This document shows, piece by piece, positions 9,709 to 18,792 of a DNA stretch of 64,000 nt. The notes beneath the pieces are model-generated. The model was not told the origin of the DNA and did not search any database. It saw only the letters and a list, made by a program, of their open reading frames with translations. The translations under genes and the position numbers were made by a program. Numbering within the stretch: the first letter of the stretch is position 1; each line of letters opens with the position of its first letter. The stretch comes from Opitutaceae bacterium. GTDB lineage: Bacteria > Verrucomicrobiota > Verrucomicrobiia > Opitutales > Opitutaceae. The stretch covers positions 62,001 to 126,000 of the forward strand of contig JANQSC010000054.1 in NCBI GenBank assembly GCA_028284235.1. The letters run 5' to 3'.

Positions 9709-11217
9709 ATGTCGACTCCAATTCGGTTCCTGTTCTTGTTTGTTACCGCGACGGTAGGCGTTTCGTCGAGTGTGCTTGCCGCGTCCGAGAAGCCCAATAT
9801 CCTCTTTGTTCTCACCGATGACCAGGGGTGGCCGACGTTGGGTTGCTACGGCGGCGAGCGCGTTCCAACGCCCCATCTCGACAAGTTGGCGAGCGAGGGC
9901 GCGCTTTTCAGCGACTTCTATGTGACGTCTCAGTGTTCGCCGACTCGGGCGAGTTTTATGACAGGTCAATACACAGCCCGTCATCGACTTTGGCACGTAT
10001 TGCCATGGTACGGCTATCCCTGGGCGCGTACTGTCGAGGCGCCTTTTGCCGAGAATTTTCCTCGCGAAACATTCACTATCGCCAAAGGGCTACAAGAAGC
10101 TGGATACGTGACGGCGATCGTGGGGAAGTGGCATTTGACGGCGAACGAAGATGGGAGTTACCTCGGCTTGCGACCGGATGCCTCTCACTACTACGGATTC
10201 GACTACGCTCCGCCTCTTCTGCCTCAATCGGAATTTATGGAGGGGAATGACCGCGGCGTTGACGAGCTTACGGACCAAGCGATCGCCTTTGTTTCGAAAA
10301 ACCGCGACCGTCCTTGGTTCTGCTTTCTTTCGCATCACATGATCCACGGCAATGTGGTCGCTCCGTCGTCGTTGGTGGGTCGCTATCGGGAAATGGGATA
10401 CGGCGACGAAGGTCCAAATCGGGCAGTCTATCTTGCTGGACTGGAGCACATTGACCGCTCTATCGGGCGTTTGATGCAAGCGCTGCATGCTATGGGCGAG
10501 TCCGATAATACAATCGTCGTCTTCTCGAGCGACAATGGAGGGATCGACGAGAAGTTCGATTTCAAAAGCGCGATCAGCAACGCCGAAACCTTGCCCAAAC
10601 TTTCAATACCGACAAGAGAGTATGACAATGTTCCCTTGAGGATGGGCAAGGGCAGCATCTACGAAGGCGGCGTTCGCGTACCATTCATCATTCGTTGGCC
10701 CGGTCGTGTCGCGCCTGGTCAGCGTATCGAGACTCCGGCCCACATTGTCGACATGGCGCCGACGTTCTTTGCCGTCGCCGGCGCGAAGGCCCCTGAGGGG
10801 CACGTCCTGGATGGGGCGAGCCTGTGGGAGCTGCTTGATGGCGATCCCGAGGGAGAGTTCGCCACGCGTCCAATATTTCAATACTACCCGTTCTACGATT
10901 TGCGCTGGGGGCTGACGCCTTCTGCCAGTATCAGATTGGGCGAATACAAACTGATCGAGTTTTTCGGCGACCGTGTGGCTGACGACGGGCAATTTCGTGA
11001 GGACTCGCTCTTGGAGCTGTACAATCTAAAATCAGATCTCGGGGAAAGCGAAAACCTGGCGTTGGCGAATCCCGAGTTGGCGTCTCGATTGAGGGAGCGC
11101 CTTCACGATTGGATCGCAGCTACGGGACGTGAAATTCCTCAACCCAATCCCCATTTCTCTCCTGAACGCCGTTTGGAAGAAACCAAGGAGAAGCCTAGTT
11201 GGCTTATGAGAAACTAG
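9709..11217 (+). CDS. Type I sulfatase, secreted
   Basis: A 502-residue sulfatase. I chose the ATG at 9709, although the frame is open back to 9550, because it gives a clean signal peptide (MSTPIRFLFLFVTATVGV, cleavage near LAA-SEK) directly before the conserved PNILFVLTDDQGW. The formylglycine signature is CSPTR with C76. The second metal site is SSDNGGIDEKF, and KGSIYEGGVRVPFIIRWPG is the usual segment after it, placing the enzyme in the arylsulfatase A-like main group. It probably acts in the periplasm on a sulfated glycan. It lies about 190 bp upstream of triad A on the same strand, so it could share that regulon. Confidence 0.95.
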   Translation: MSTPIRFLFLFVTATVGVSSSVLAASEKPNILFVLTDDQGWPTLGCYGGERVPTPHLDKLASEGALFSDFYVTSQCSPTRASFMTGQYTARHRLWHVLPWYGYPWARTVEAPFAENFPRETFTIAKGLQEAGYVTAIVGKWHLTANEDGSYLGLRPDASHYYGFDYAPPLLPQSEFMEGNDRGVDELTDQAIAFVSKNRDRPWFCFLSHHMIHGNVVAPSSLVGRYREMGYGDEGPNRAVYLAGLEHIDRSIGRLMQALHAMGESDNTIVVFSSDNGGIDEKFDFKSAISNAETLPKLSIPTREYDNVPLRMGKGSIYEGGVRVPFIIRWPGRVAPGQRIETPAHIVDMAPTFFAVAGAKAPEGHVLDGASLWELLDGDPEGEFATRPIFQYYPFYDLRWGLTPSASIRLGEYKLIEFFGDRVADDGQFREDSLLELYNLKSDLGESENLALANPELASRLRERLHDWIAATGREIPQPNPHFSPERRLEETKEKPSWLMRN

Positions 11218-11410
11218 CATTCGGGGCGTTTCTCCAATTCATGGGGGGAGGGTTCTTAGGGGCGACCGCTGGAGCGGAATCGATATGAGCGGGCGCTAAA
11301 GCGTCGATCTATTCACGAGTTTTGCTTAATTGCCTGCGGGTCCGCATCTGCGGATTTTAATTGCAGTTCCTCTTACGCGGTTCGATTCTCCGACAAGCCC
11401 CGTCACCTGG

Positions 11411-11980
11411 ATGAGAAACGAACTGCCCCGCAAGGACAACCGACTGAGTATTTCCAACGCCAGCGCGTGGTTCGATGAAGTCATAAAGCCGCTGGAGCCC
11501 TCGCTCCGGTCATGGCTTGTGCGACAGTTTTCGCTGGGGGCGGGCTTGGACGATGTTGTACAAGAGTCGTATATGCGGATACTGAAGGCTCGGGAAAAAC
11601 GACTGATAACGCACCCAAAGACTTATTTGTATCGGATTGCTCGTAACGCTGCGCTCGACTTTTTACGCGATTCTAGAATCAGGTTAGCGGATCCGCTCGA
11701 CGAGCGCGAAGAGGAGATTGCGTTGAGCGAAGAACGGGCGCCCAACGACATCGCTGAACATAACCAGGAGATTGGGTTGTTGAAGGAGGCGATTCGCTCG
11801 TTGCCGAAACGTTGTCGCGAGATATTCATACTTAGGAAAGTGGACGATCTTTCCTATAAGGAGATTGCCGCGCGATTGAATATATCGGAGCGCACGATTT
11901 CGGCTCAGATGAATATAGGTCTCAGGAAATGCGCAGAATATATTGAACGGAAATCGGATAAAGCACGCCCAATCAAGTAG
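11411..11980 (+). CDS. ECF RNA polymerase sigma factor (FecI-like), triad A
   Basis: A 189-residue sigma factor starting at ATG 11411; an in-frame TTG at 11330 would add 27 residues not seen in its paralogues. Region 2 contains WFDEVIKPLEPSLRSWL and DDVVQESYMRIL, the core-binding part, then YLYRIARNAALDFLR. Region 4 is LPKRCREIFILRKVDDLSYKEIAARLNISERTISAQMNIG with the DNA-binding helix-turn-helix. It has no region 1 or 3, as expected for ECF factors. Three bases separate its stop from the FecR start, so the pair is translated together. In the FecI/FecR/FecA model, ligand binding to the receptor would release this factor to transcribe receptor A and neighbouring genes. Confidence 0.95.
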   Translation: MRNELPRKDNRLSISNASAWFDEVIKPLEPSLRSWLVRQFSLGAGLDDVVQESYMRILKAREKRLITHPKTYLYRIARNAALDFLRDSRIRLADPLDEREEEIALSEERAPNDIAEHNQEIGLLKEAIRSLPKRCREIFILRKVDDLSYKEIAARLNISERTISAQMNIGLRKCAEYIERKSDKARPIK

Positions 11981-11983
11981 TCT

Positions 11984-13012
11984 ATGAAGTTTCCAAACCG
12001 AAAGACAGAGAAGAAAAAAGAGACCGCCGCAGACTGGGTTTTGAGAGGCGATCGCGGGATGAACGCTGACGAGAAAGCCTGTTTTGACGAGTGGAAAAAG
12101 GCGGATCCTGAGGGCGAGGCGCTTGCTGACCAGTACCAGGATACTTGGGATAGGCTCGATGCGTTGAAGGGGCTGCGAGACGATCCGGACGCGAAACGTG
12201 AACTGCTCTCGTCGACCTCCGGGTCGCGAGTATCCAACCTGTCTAGACGCTTGGCATGGACTGGCGCTGCGGCTGCAATTTTCGCGGTTGGTTTTTTCTT
12301 TGCCTTGTCCGTGTTTAGAGATGCGTCTCCAGGGACCGCGGTCGAAACTGTGGTAGCGGATTCCTCGACGTCGGATTACTATGAGTTGTCGGATGGATCG
12401 ATAATGGAACTTAACGAAGACACGGAGGTGATCTACCGCTACACGCCCACAAGCCGGGACTTTTGGGTGCACCGTGGGGAGGTCTACTTTACGGTCGCGA
12501 AGGACAGCGCCCGTCCCTTCAACGTCATTGCTCAAGGGAGTCAGATTAAGGCTGTGGGTACGCGGTTTAATGTTAAGCTCTTTCCTGATTCGGTGGAGGT
12601 TCTGGTCACTGAAGGACTGGTTCAGGTCGCGCAGAGCGCTCTCTCGCCGCCGGCTGTCGACGGGGAGCCCTTTCAGGAAGTATCCGCGAACCAAAAAGCG
12701 ACTGTGAGAATTAATGCCCAAGTAATGGATACTCAAGTTTTCTCCATTTCGGTGGAAGACGTGGGCGAAGCGCTTGCTTGGAAACCAGTCACGCTCAAGT
12801 TTTCAAACACGCCTTTGAGCGAGGTGGTCGAAGCGTTTAACGCTTACAATGAGACTCAGCTGGCGATTGCTGACCCAAGCCTAGACGACCTGAGGATCGA
12901 TGTGACATTTCGCTCTAACAAGCTGGAGGGATTTGTACGTCTCATCGAGGCGACGAACAACATCGTTTCTCGAGCAGAGAACGGGTTTATTTACCTCAGC
13001 CAGACGCAGTAG
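11984..13012 (+). CDS. FecR-family anti-sigma factor, triad A
   Basis: A 342-residue inner-membrane regulator. The cytoplasmic N-terminus (ADWVLRGDRGMNADEKACFDEW, about residues 16-37) is the DUF4880-type sigma-binding part. One transmembrane helix spans about 91-111, and the periplasmic FecR domain about 120-225 contains DGSIMELNEDTEV, GEVYFTVAKDSARPFNV and AVGTRFNVKLFPDSVEVLVTEG. The last 80 residues (ALAWKPVTLKFSNTPLSEVVEAFNAYN) are the DUF4974-like domain expected to contact the receptor's STN domain, which it resembles. It follows the sigma gene by 3 bp. The receptor gene follows after 157 bp. Confidence 0.94.
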   Translation: MKFPNRKTEKKKETAADWVLRGDRGMNADEKACFDEWKKADPEGEALADQYQDTWDRLDALKGLRDDPDAKRELLSSTSGSRVSNLSRRLAWTGAAAAIFAVGFFFALSVFRDASPGTAVETVVADSSTSDYYELSDGSIMELNEDTEVIYRYTPTSRDFWVHRGEVYFTVAKDSARPFNVIAQGSQIKAVGTRFNVKLFPDSVEVLVTEGLVQVAQSALSPPAVDGEPFQEVSANQKATVRINAQVMDTQVFSISVEDVGEALAWKPVTLKFSNTPLSEVVEAFNAYNETQLAIADPSLDDLRIDVTFRSNKLEGFVRLIEATNNIVSRAENGFIYLSQTQ

Positions 13013-13169
13013 AACGCCGTGCTTATTCGACAGGGTTCGTCCGGTCGGGATCGACGGGACAACGCGTTCCGGAGTCGCCCGTCGGCCTGAATTGTCTTGG
13101 GCAGAACTAAAAAATACGCCTTGGTAGATTTCCTTTTAGAGGTAATTTAGAAAAACGCAGTCTGTTCGT

Positions 13170-16100
13170 ATGAAGGAACTATTATGTCGCTACTTCTATG
13201 CTGCCGCCCGTACTACTTCTGTGATTCTAGGATCGCCGATGCGTGGGCTGCGCCTAGGGTTGCTACTGGTAGCAGTAATGTCGAACGGACCGTTTGTAGA
13301 CGCTCGCGAGCCGGCGCGTTTCAACGTTCCGGCGGGAGATGCAAAGCAGACTCTCAAACTTGCGGCGGAACAAGGCGAAATCGATCTCTTGTACAATTCG
13401 AGTATTGTCGAAGGCGTGAGAACGAAGCGCATCAAAGGCCGGTTTTCAGTATCGGAGGCGTTTGGAAAGATGCTCGAAGATACGAGGTTGTCGCTCTATG
13501 AGGATCCGCAAAGCAGTACTTACGCGATTGTAGCTACCGAGGATAGTTCCGCTCTTGAGCCCCCTAGCTCAGAGCAATCTGAACCTATCAAAACAGACTA
13601 TCCCCAAATGCAGGAAATGACTCGGAATAAAACGCTCTTGAAGAAAATATCTCAAGGCGTTCTAGGAATTCTATTAGCAAGCGGCGCCGCCGCTCAAGAC
13701 GACACAGATGAATCGGAGGACGAGGTTTACTCCCTGAGTCCCTTTGTCGTCGACGCCTCCGGAGATACTGGATACACGGCGGTCTCCACCTTGGCGGGTG
13801 GTCGTTTGGCCACTCGCATCGAAGATACTCCCTCCTCATTGCAGGCTTTGACTGCTGAATTCCTAGAAGACGTCGCTGCCGACGATTTCGTTCAAGCGAC
13901 GCAATTCGCTCTTAATGCCACTCACGAGCACGCCACTAATGGCATTTCAATATTCAACGACTACGCAGTTAATTTCCGCGGATTAGGAAACGTTTTTCAG
14001 GCTCGAAACTACTTTCAATGGTACATTAATTCCGACAACTATTCTTCGGAGCGGCTTGAGTACGCCCGAGGTCCCAATTCGATTGTCTTCGGCGATTCTG
14101 GGGTAGGCGGTATTTCGAACATCAATACGAAGCGCGCCCATAGCAATCCAGCTTCCGAAGTGACGATCCAGTTCAACAGTTGGGGAGGGGGGAGATCGAC
14201 TGTCGATTTTAACCGTCCGGTTGGGGAGAAGCTATACGTCCGTGTTGCCGGTATGTTGAATCACTCCGACAACTGGCGTAATCAATCGTCTTTCGATCGA
14301 GAAGGTTTCTTTTTTACCACGACCTGGCGTCCTTTCGAAAAGACCGAAATGCGCTTCGAATACGAAACTGGCAGCAATGAGCAGTTTTATGGGTCTGTCT
14401 TGCTTGATCGCGTATCGGAATGGGATGGCGTCACGACGATTTCGGAGCCAATGGAGAGCGGTACGGCTGGAGGCGGAGCAGTGCGCCGCCAGAACAACGA
14501 CTATCTCGTGTGGACGCCAAGCGAGCCGGAACTGGGTATTCAAAATCTCAGGAACTGGGGATTCACGCGCGCCGCGGGCAACCAGCCTACTGGCTTTACC
14601 GAAGACAGCCCCTTTCAAAGCGCTCGCTACCCAGTTCTACTTGATCAGCGCTTCAATTTCCAGGCTCCGAATCGTAGCGTCGATATGGACTTCGACACCT
14701 ACACCTTCTTCGTCGATCATCAATTTGGTGACAATTTTTTCGTTGAGGCCGCCTTTAACCACACAATCAACGAGCGAGATATCGACCGTGTTTTTTGGGA
14801 TAACTACCAGATCGATGTGAACGAGTTTATGCCGGATGGCGTCACGCCGAATCCCCATTTCCTCGAACACTATGCCGATGCCAATCCATTTGAGGATATC
14901 CAGACCAACACTCACGATCACTACCGTTTGTCGGCCGCTTACATCCTGCGCCGCCAGAACATGAAGCACCGCTTCCTCGCATCGTGGCAACTACGCGAGG
15001 CTGACTTCGAGGGGATGGAGTTTCGTCATTCGCGTACTAATGGTTCGATCGCCCGCCTAGACAACTCCAGAAATCGGATACGTATTCGACGGTACGAGAG
15101 CCAATTGGGAGACGACTTTTCCTTCGGCACTTCGGATTCGATTAGCGGCATTGATGTAGAGCGTTGGAAACGCCGTCATTTCGGGAATGTGAAAGATCTG
15201 CAAACCTATCAATTCGCAGTGAGCAGCTCTTGGTTCAACAACGAGCGTTTCACGACGATTCTTGGCGCGCGGAAGGACGATCTAACGATTGACGGATATA
15301 GTCAGGTGGTCGACCCGGATACTCGCGAGGTAACCGGTTTGACTCCCTTGACGCGGGATAACGATTCCGCGCAGACGACTTACACCGCTGGAGGCGTTTA
15401 TGATGTTAACAACTGGTTCAGTCTTGTCGCCAATTACGGCGAATCCTTTCAGCCCCAAAGCGGGGATCGGATTGATATCAATGGCGATCGCATTGACGTG
15501 TTGCTTAGCGAAGGTACCGATTTCGGTATGCGCTTCAGGTTTTTCGAGGGAAAGCTGTTTGCTTCGATCAGCCATTACGACAATACTCAGTTCAATCAAG
15601 ACACCGGTGGAGCGTCTGGGAACATCAACGGAATCTGGAATATCATTGAAGACAATCTCGGTCAAGATACAGCTTCGCTTCGCGTTCCAGATGGCTACAG
15701 GAGCACTTTTATCCAGGAAGGCGACGGTTGGGAATTCGAGACGGCTGGCAACATCAACGACAACTGGCGTATGTTGTTCAATTACTCGATACCAGATACG
15801 GCTCAGAGAGACGCGTTTATCGGAACGAGGGCTTACTTAGAAGCCAATCGCGCTGCTTGGAGTGCCTCTGCGAGTGAATTGGATAATCTGGGTCTAGTCG
15901 ATGAGGCTGCCGATATCCGAGATAACATCGGTGACATAGAAAACAGGCTACTCGGATTTGCCGAAGGCCGACCGCTAAATGGCGATCACAAGTACTTGGC
16001 GAATTTCTATACGCAATACAACTGGGCTGAAGGCGGCCTCAAAGGCTTCTATGCGGGTACAGGTGTGAACTTCCGCGGCAAACGTCTGGCGGCGAACATG

Positions 16101-16361
16101 CCTGGCGATGCGTTCGATTTCGTATATAGCCCATCGTATCACCTGCATAACTTGACGCTTGGATACAAGGGCAAGCTGTTCGAGAAGAACGTTACCCTTC
16201 AGCTAAACGTCGATAATCTCCTTGGTGAAGATCAGGTGCACGTTAAGAACAGTGCGCGAATGCGGACCGTGACGGTCGAGGGTGAGACACTGGTTCTCCC
16301 TCAACAGGTTTTCTTCACGGCCGAGCGTCGATATAGACTCACCGCGAGATTCCGGTTTTAG
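13170..16361 (+). CDS. STN-domain TonB-dependent receptor (FecA-type), triad A
   Basis: A 1063-residue outer-membrane transducer and transporter. The start is ATG 13170; ATG 13239 would give a more typical signal peptide (MRGLRLGLLLVAVMS). The STN domain spans about residues 47-123 (ARFNVPAGDAKQTLKLAAEQ to STYAIVA). After a linker, residues 150-175 form a second signal-peptide-like segment (MTRNKTLLKKISQ, GVLGILLASGAAA, then Q176), followed by an acidic stretch and the TonB-box region EVYSLSPFVVDASGDTGY. The plug shows NFRGLGNVFQARNYF and ERLEYARGPNSIVFG; the barrel ends in ARFRF. Receptors of the FecA/FpvA type have STN, then TonB box, without an internal hydrophobic segment. A decayed sulfatase gene follows, hinting at a sulfated ligand. 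Confidence 0.93.
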   Translation: MKELLCRYFYAAARTTSVILGSPMRGLRLGLLLVAVMSNGPFVDAREPARFNVPAGDAKQTLKLAAEQGEIDLLYNSSIVEGVRTKRIKGRFSVSEAFGKMLEDTRLSLYEDPQSSTYAIVATEDSSALEPPSSEQSEPIKTDYPQMQEMTRNKTLLKKISQGVLGILLASGAAAQDDTDESEDEVYSLSPFVVDASGDTGYTAVSTLAGGRLATRIEDTPSSLQALTAEFLEDVAADDFVQATQFALNATHEHATNGISIFNDYAVNFRGLGNVFQARNYFQWYINSDNYSSERLEYARGPNSIVFGDSGVGGISNINTKRAHSNPASEVTIQFNSWGGGRSTVDFNRPVGEKLYVRVAGMLNHSDNWRNQSSFDREGFFFTTTWRPFEKTEMRFEYETGSNEQFYGSVLLDRVSEWDGVTTISEPMESGTAGGGAVRRQNNDYLVWTPSEPELGIQNLRNWGFTRAAGNQPTGFTEDSPFQSARYPVLLDQRFNFQAPNRSVDMDFDTYTFFVDHQFGDNFFVEAAFNHTINERDIDRVFWDNYQIDVNEFMPDGVTPNPHFLEHYADANPFEDIQTNTHDHYRLSAAYILRRQNMKHRFLASWQLREADFEGMEFRHSRTNGSIARLDNSRNRIRIRRYESQLGDDFSFGTSDSISGIDVERWKRRHFGNVKDLQTYQFAVSSSWFNNERFTTILGARKDDLTIDGYSQVVDPDTREVTGLTPLTRDNDSAQTTYTAGGVYDVNNWFSLVANYGESFQPQSGDRIDINGDRIDVLLSEGTDFGMRFRFFEGKLFASISHYDNTQFNQDTGGASGNINGIWNIIEDNLGQDTASLRVPDGYRSTFIQEGDGWEFETAGNINDNWRMLFNYSIPDTAQRDAFIGTRAYLEANRAAWSASASELDNLGLVDEAADIRDNIGDIENRLLGFAEGRPLNGDHKYLANFYTQYNWAEGGLKGFYAGTGVNFRGKRLAANMPGDAFDFVYSPSYHLHNLTLGYKGKLFEKNVTLQLNVDNLLGEDQVHVKNSARMRTVTVEGETLVLPQQVFFTAERRYRLTARFRF

Positions 16362-17044
16362 ACTGATATTAAGTCCCCCCCTACCGCTTACTGCGTATGA
16401 CTCGCTGTTCTATAAAGACGCAGTCGTAGCCGTTTTCCGTTTGAAAGGAATGAGAATGGAACGAGGCGGGGAGTGGGGCGATGCTGAGCTCGATCTATGC
16501 GTGGGGCTCGGGGCGTTGATGCCGATAGGCTTTCCTGACTTGTGACACGTACGCTTATTCAGGAACATGAGGATCTTGATATGAAATCCCTACGAATCGT
16601 CTTTTGCTTTTGACGCTCGTATCGTCAAGTTTCGCAACCAAACCGAATTTCGTGGTGATTTTTACGGATGATCAAGGCTATCAAGACTTGGGGTGCTTTG
16701 GGTCGACAGCCTTCTTTCAACGACCTGCGCTCGTCAACAACGCAGTGGGCGAAACTGGTGGAGGTCCCGGGCCCCTCACAAGTTGTTGATGCTCAGTGTG
16801 AATTGCGCTTCTTGATGTTTTGGCGCGTGGCGGTTTTTGTTCGAGCTGGAAGATGCAATTCGGGGCCTTTTCGGATTCAGCCGTTGACCGGAATCAGGAG
16901 TCCCTGTTGTTCCATCGAGACAGTCGGCGATTGTTGCTAAATCGCTTTTCGAAGAGTGACGCTCCGGCATGTTTTTTTTGCTGTTCAATTCACGGGATTC
17001 AGATGGTCGATCGTCTTATGAGATGAGCGACTGCCTAAGCGTGT
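16362..17044. other. Intergenic region containing a sulfatase remnant
   Basis: 683 bp between receptor A and sigma factor B. Apart from the sulfatase fragment at 16581-16720 I see no coding signal: short ORFs here have no domain and biased composition. The stretch 16720-17044 may be further degraded sulfatase DNA, but I could not align it. Confidence 0.5.
16581..16720 (+). pseudogene. Sulfatase remnant (N-terminus only, frameshifted)
   Basis: ATG 16581 opens a signal-peptide-like start (MKSLRIVFCF) that hits a stop at once. Shifting one base within the run at 16600-16612 continues into LLLTLVSSSFATKPNF followed by VVIFTDDQGYQDLGCFGS, the unmistakable first 20-30 residues of a mature type I sulfatase with its metal-binding DD. 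The sequence then loses similarity before the CxPxR region, so the catalytic core is deleted. Its position 220 bp behind receptor A suggests the original gene belonged to the same transcription unit. The right-hand limit is approximate. Confidence 0.8.
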
Positions 17045-17587
17045 ATGCCCCGACGTTACGATAGCCCAGATGATTGGTTTCGCGAGAATCTCAGTCCGCA
17101 TGAAGAGATGCTGCGGGCATGGTTGCATAGTCGATTCCAGACCTCAGTGAATATCGACGATGTCGTGCAGGAAGCCTTCTTCCGCGTGCTCAGGGCGAGG
17201 GAACAGGGAACATTGCAGTCCCCCAAGTCGTTCTTGTTCGCCACCGCGCGGAACTTGGCCCTTGATACGTTAAAGCATTCCAGTGTGTCGATGACGCGTT
17301 ACATCCCCCACGAGGACTTGTCTGAATTCGAGGACGGTGGGATGGGGGTGCCGGAGATTGTAGCCCGAAATCAGGAGCTGGAGATCATGACTCGAGCTAT
17401 CCAGTCGCTGCCGGATCGGTGCCGTCAGGTTTTCACATTGAAAAAGGTGTATGGAATGTCGCCGAAGAACATTGCCGAGGAGTTGGGGATATCGGTGAAT
17501 ACAGTGTGGACCCAGCTCAAGATAGGCCTGAAGCAGTTTACGCGTTACGTTGACGCGAGTTTAAACGAGAGGGATCGAAAGTTGTGA
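17045..17587 (+). CDS. ECF RNA polymerase sigma factor (FecI-like), triad B
   Basis: A 180-residue sigma factor. Region 2: DDWFRENLSPHEEMLRAWL, then IDDVVQEAFFRVL and FLFATARNLALDTLK. Region 4: LPDRCRQVFTLKKVYGMSPKNIAEELGISVNTVWTQLKIG with the helix-turn-helix. The first residues (MPRRYDSPDDWF) align directly with the paralogues at 24636 and 45946, supporting the ATG. Its stop overlaps the GTG of the FecR gene in GTGA, a 4-nt overlap that implies translational coupling. It should direct transcription of receptor B when released by its FecR partner. Confidence 0.95.
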   Translation: MPRRYDSPDDWFRENLSPHEEMLRAWLHSRFQTSVNIDDVVQEAFFRVLRAREQGTLQSPKSFLFATARNLALDTLKHSSVSMTRYIPHEDLSEFEDGGMGVPEIVARNQELEIMTRAIQSLPDRCRQVFTLKKVYGMSPKNIAEELGISVNTVWTQLKIGLKQFTRYVDASLNERDRKL

Positions 17588-18651
17588 AAAACGAGCGGGA
17601 TTTCGGTGACAAGTGGGAGCGCGTCGACGACGAAGCCGTGGACTGGGTGATCAGGCGAGAGCGGGGTCTAACGCCAAGCGAGCAGGATGCCTTTTTGGAA
17701 TGGTTGGCGGCGGCCCCCATGCACGGCGAACGTTTCGCCAGACAGGGGAGCTCATGGCTGGATTCGAATCTCTTAGCGGAGTGGCGTCCAGAGCACGCGG
17801 ACCGTCCCAACCCGGATCTACTGGCTCGGAAGTCGTCCCGGACTGCCTGGATTCGGTTCCTGTTGATAGGGTCGGCGACCGCGGCGGCGGCCCTACTGGT
17901 GTTTACTAGGATTCTGGTCGATTCTTCGGAGGATGCGTCGTCGTCCGATGCGAGAGACGTTACAAGAGTCTCGTCGGAGCGCTACGCGTATCAATCCCTT
18001 GAAGACGGATCAGAAATAGATTTGAACGACGGAGCGGAGTTGATTATAGACTACACCGAAGAGCATCGTACGGTTGAGCTGCGGGCGGGGGAGGCGCACT
18101 TCACGGTGAGCAGTGACCCCGATAGGCCGTTTATTGTAAAGGTGGGTTCGGCGGAGATCCGGGCGATAGGCACGTCCTTCAATGTCCGCCGAGAACCGGA
18201 TCTACTAGAGGTGCTGGTTACGGAGGGTCGAGTGGCTTGGAGTTTTCAAGACGAAGAATCCGATGCTCGAATGGGCGATACGGTTTCAGCCGAGCCGACT
18301 TCCCGCGAAATAGCGGCAGGGCATCGTTCCGTCCTTCACTTCGATGGGGATGTCGTAAAACCGCCAAAGATCGAGCGCGTCAAACCTCAGGAGATCGAGC
18401 GACTCTTACGATGGAAACCGGTGATGTTGCAGTTTAAAGGAATACCTTTGGCGCAGGCCGTAGACGAACTCAATCGGCGCAATAACGTGCAGATTGTATT
18501 GAAGGACGAGGCGCTAGGCAGTCTCGCTATCGTTGCGTCTATCCGATCCAATCGTATCGATGATTTCGTTCGCCTCATCGAGTTGGCCTTGCATGTAGAG
18601 TCGAAAAAGTCAGACGACGGTACTATTCACTTGTACAAAAAAGCTATTTGA
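17584..18651 (+). CDS. FecR-family anti-sigma factor, triad B
   Basis: A 355-residue membrane anti-sigma factor with GTG start inside the sigma stop (GTGA overlap). N-terminal sigma-binding region: VDWVIRRERGLTPSEQDAFLEWL (residues 19-41). The transmembrane helix spans about 90-111. The periplasmic FecR domain includes EDGSEIDLNDGAELII, AGEAHFTVSSDPDRPFIVKVG and AIGTSFNVRREPDLLEVLVTEG. The C-terminal DUF4974-like domain (LLRWKPVMLQFKGIPLAQAVDELNRRNN to the end) should bind the STN domain of receptor B. 141 bp separate it from the receptor's TTG start. Confidence 0.94.
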   Translation: MKNERDFGDKWERVDDEAVDWVIRRERGLTPSEQDAFLEWLAAAPMHGERFARQGSSWLDSNLLAEWRPEHADRPNPDLLARKSSRTAWIRFLLIGSATAAAALLVFTRILVDSSEDASSSDARDVTRVSSERYAYQSLEDGSEIDLNDGAELIIDYTEEHRTVELRAGEAHFTVSSDPDRPFIVKVGSAEIRAIGTSFNVRREPDLLEVLVTEGRVAWSFQDEESDARMGDTVSAEPTSREIAAGHRSVLHFDGDVVKPPKIERVKPQEIERLLRWKPVMLQFKGIPLAQAVDELNRRNNVQIVLKDEALGSLAIVASIRSNRIDDFVRLIELALHVESKKSDDGTIHLYKKAI

Positions 18652-18765
18652 TTCCCAAGTCAGATGACAGAAGAGGCGGATGGTGAGTATAGAGTCGTAT
18701 TCATACATTGGGGATTCTCAAATTTGACCTAAAAGTGAACAAACCCTTCACAGAATTCAAAGAGT

Positions 18766-18781
18766 AACCCGTCTTAGGGTT
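18766..18781 (+). promoter_or_regulatory. Leader hairpin before receptor B
   Basis: AACCC-GTCTTA-GGGTT, a perfect 5-bp stem with a 6-nt loop, ending one base before an ATG at 18783 (out of frame with the receptor) and 11 bases before the receptor's TTG. The octamer AGAGTAAC at 18761-18768 overlaps it and recurs just before a similar hairpin upstream of receptor E. No Shine-Dalgarno sequence is visible nearby. A function in translation control is an inference. Confidence 0.35.
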
Positions 18782-18792
18782 CATGCCCCTTT

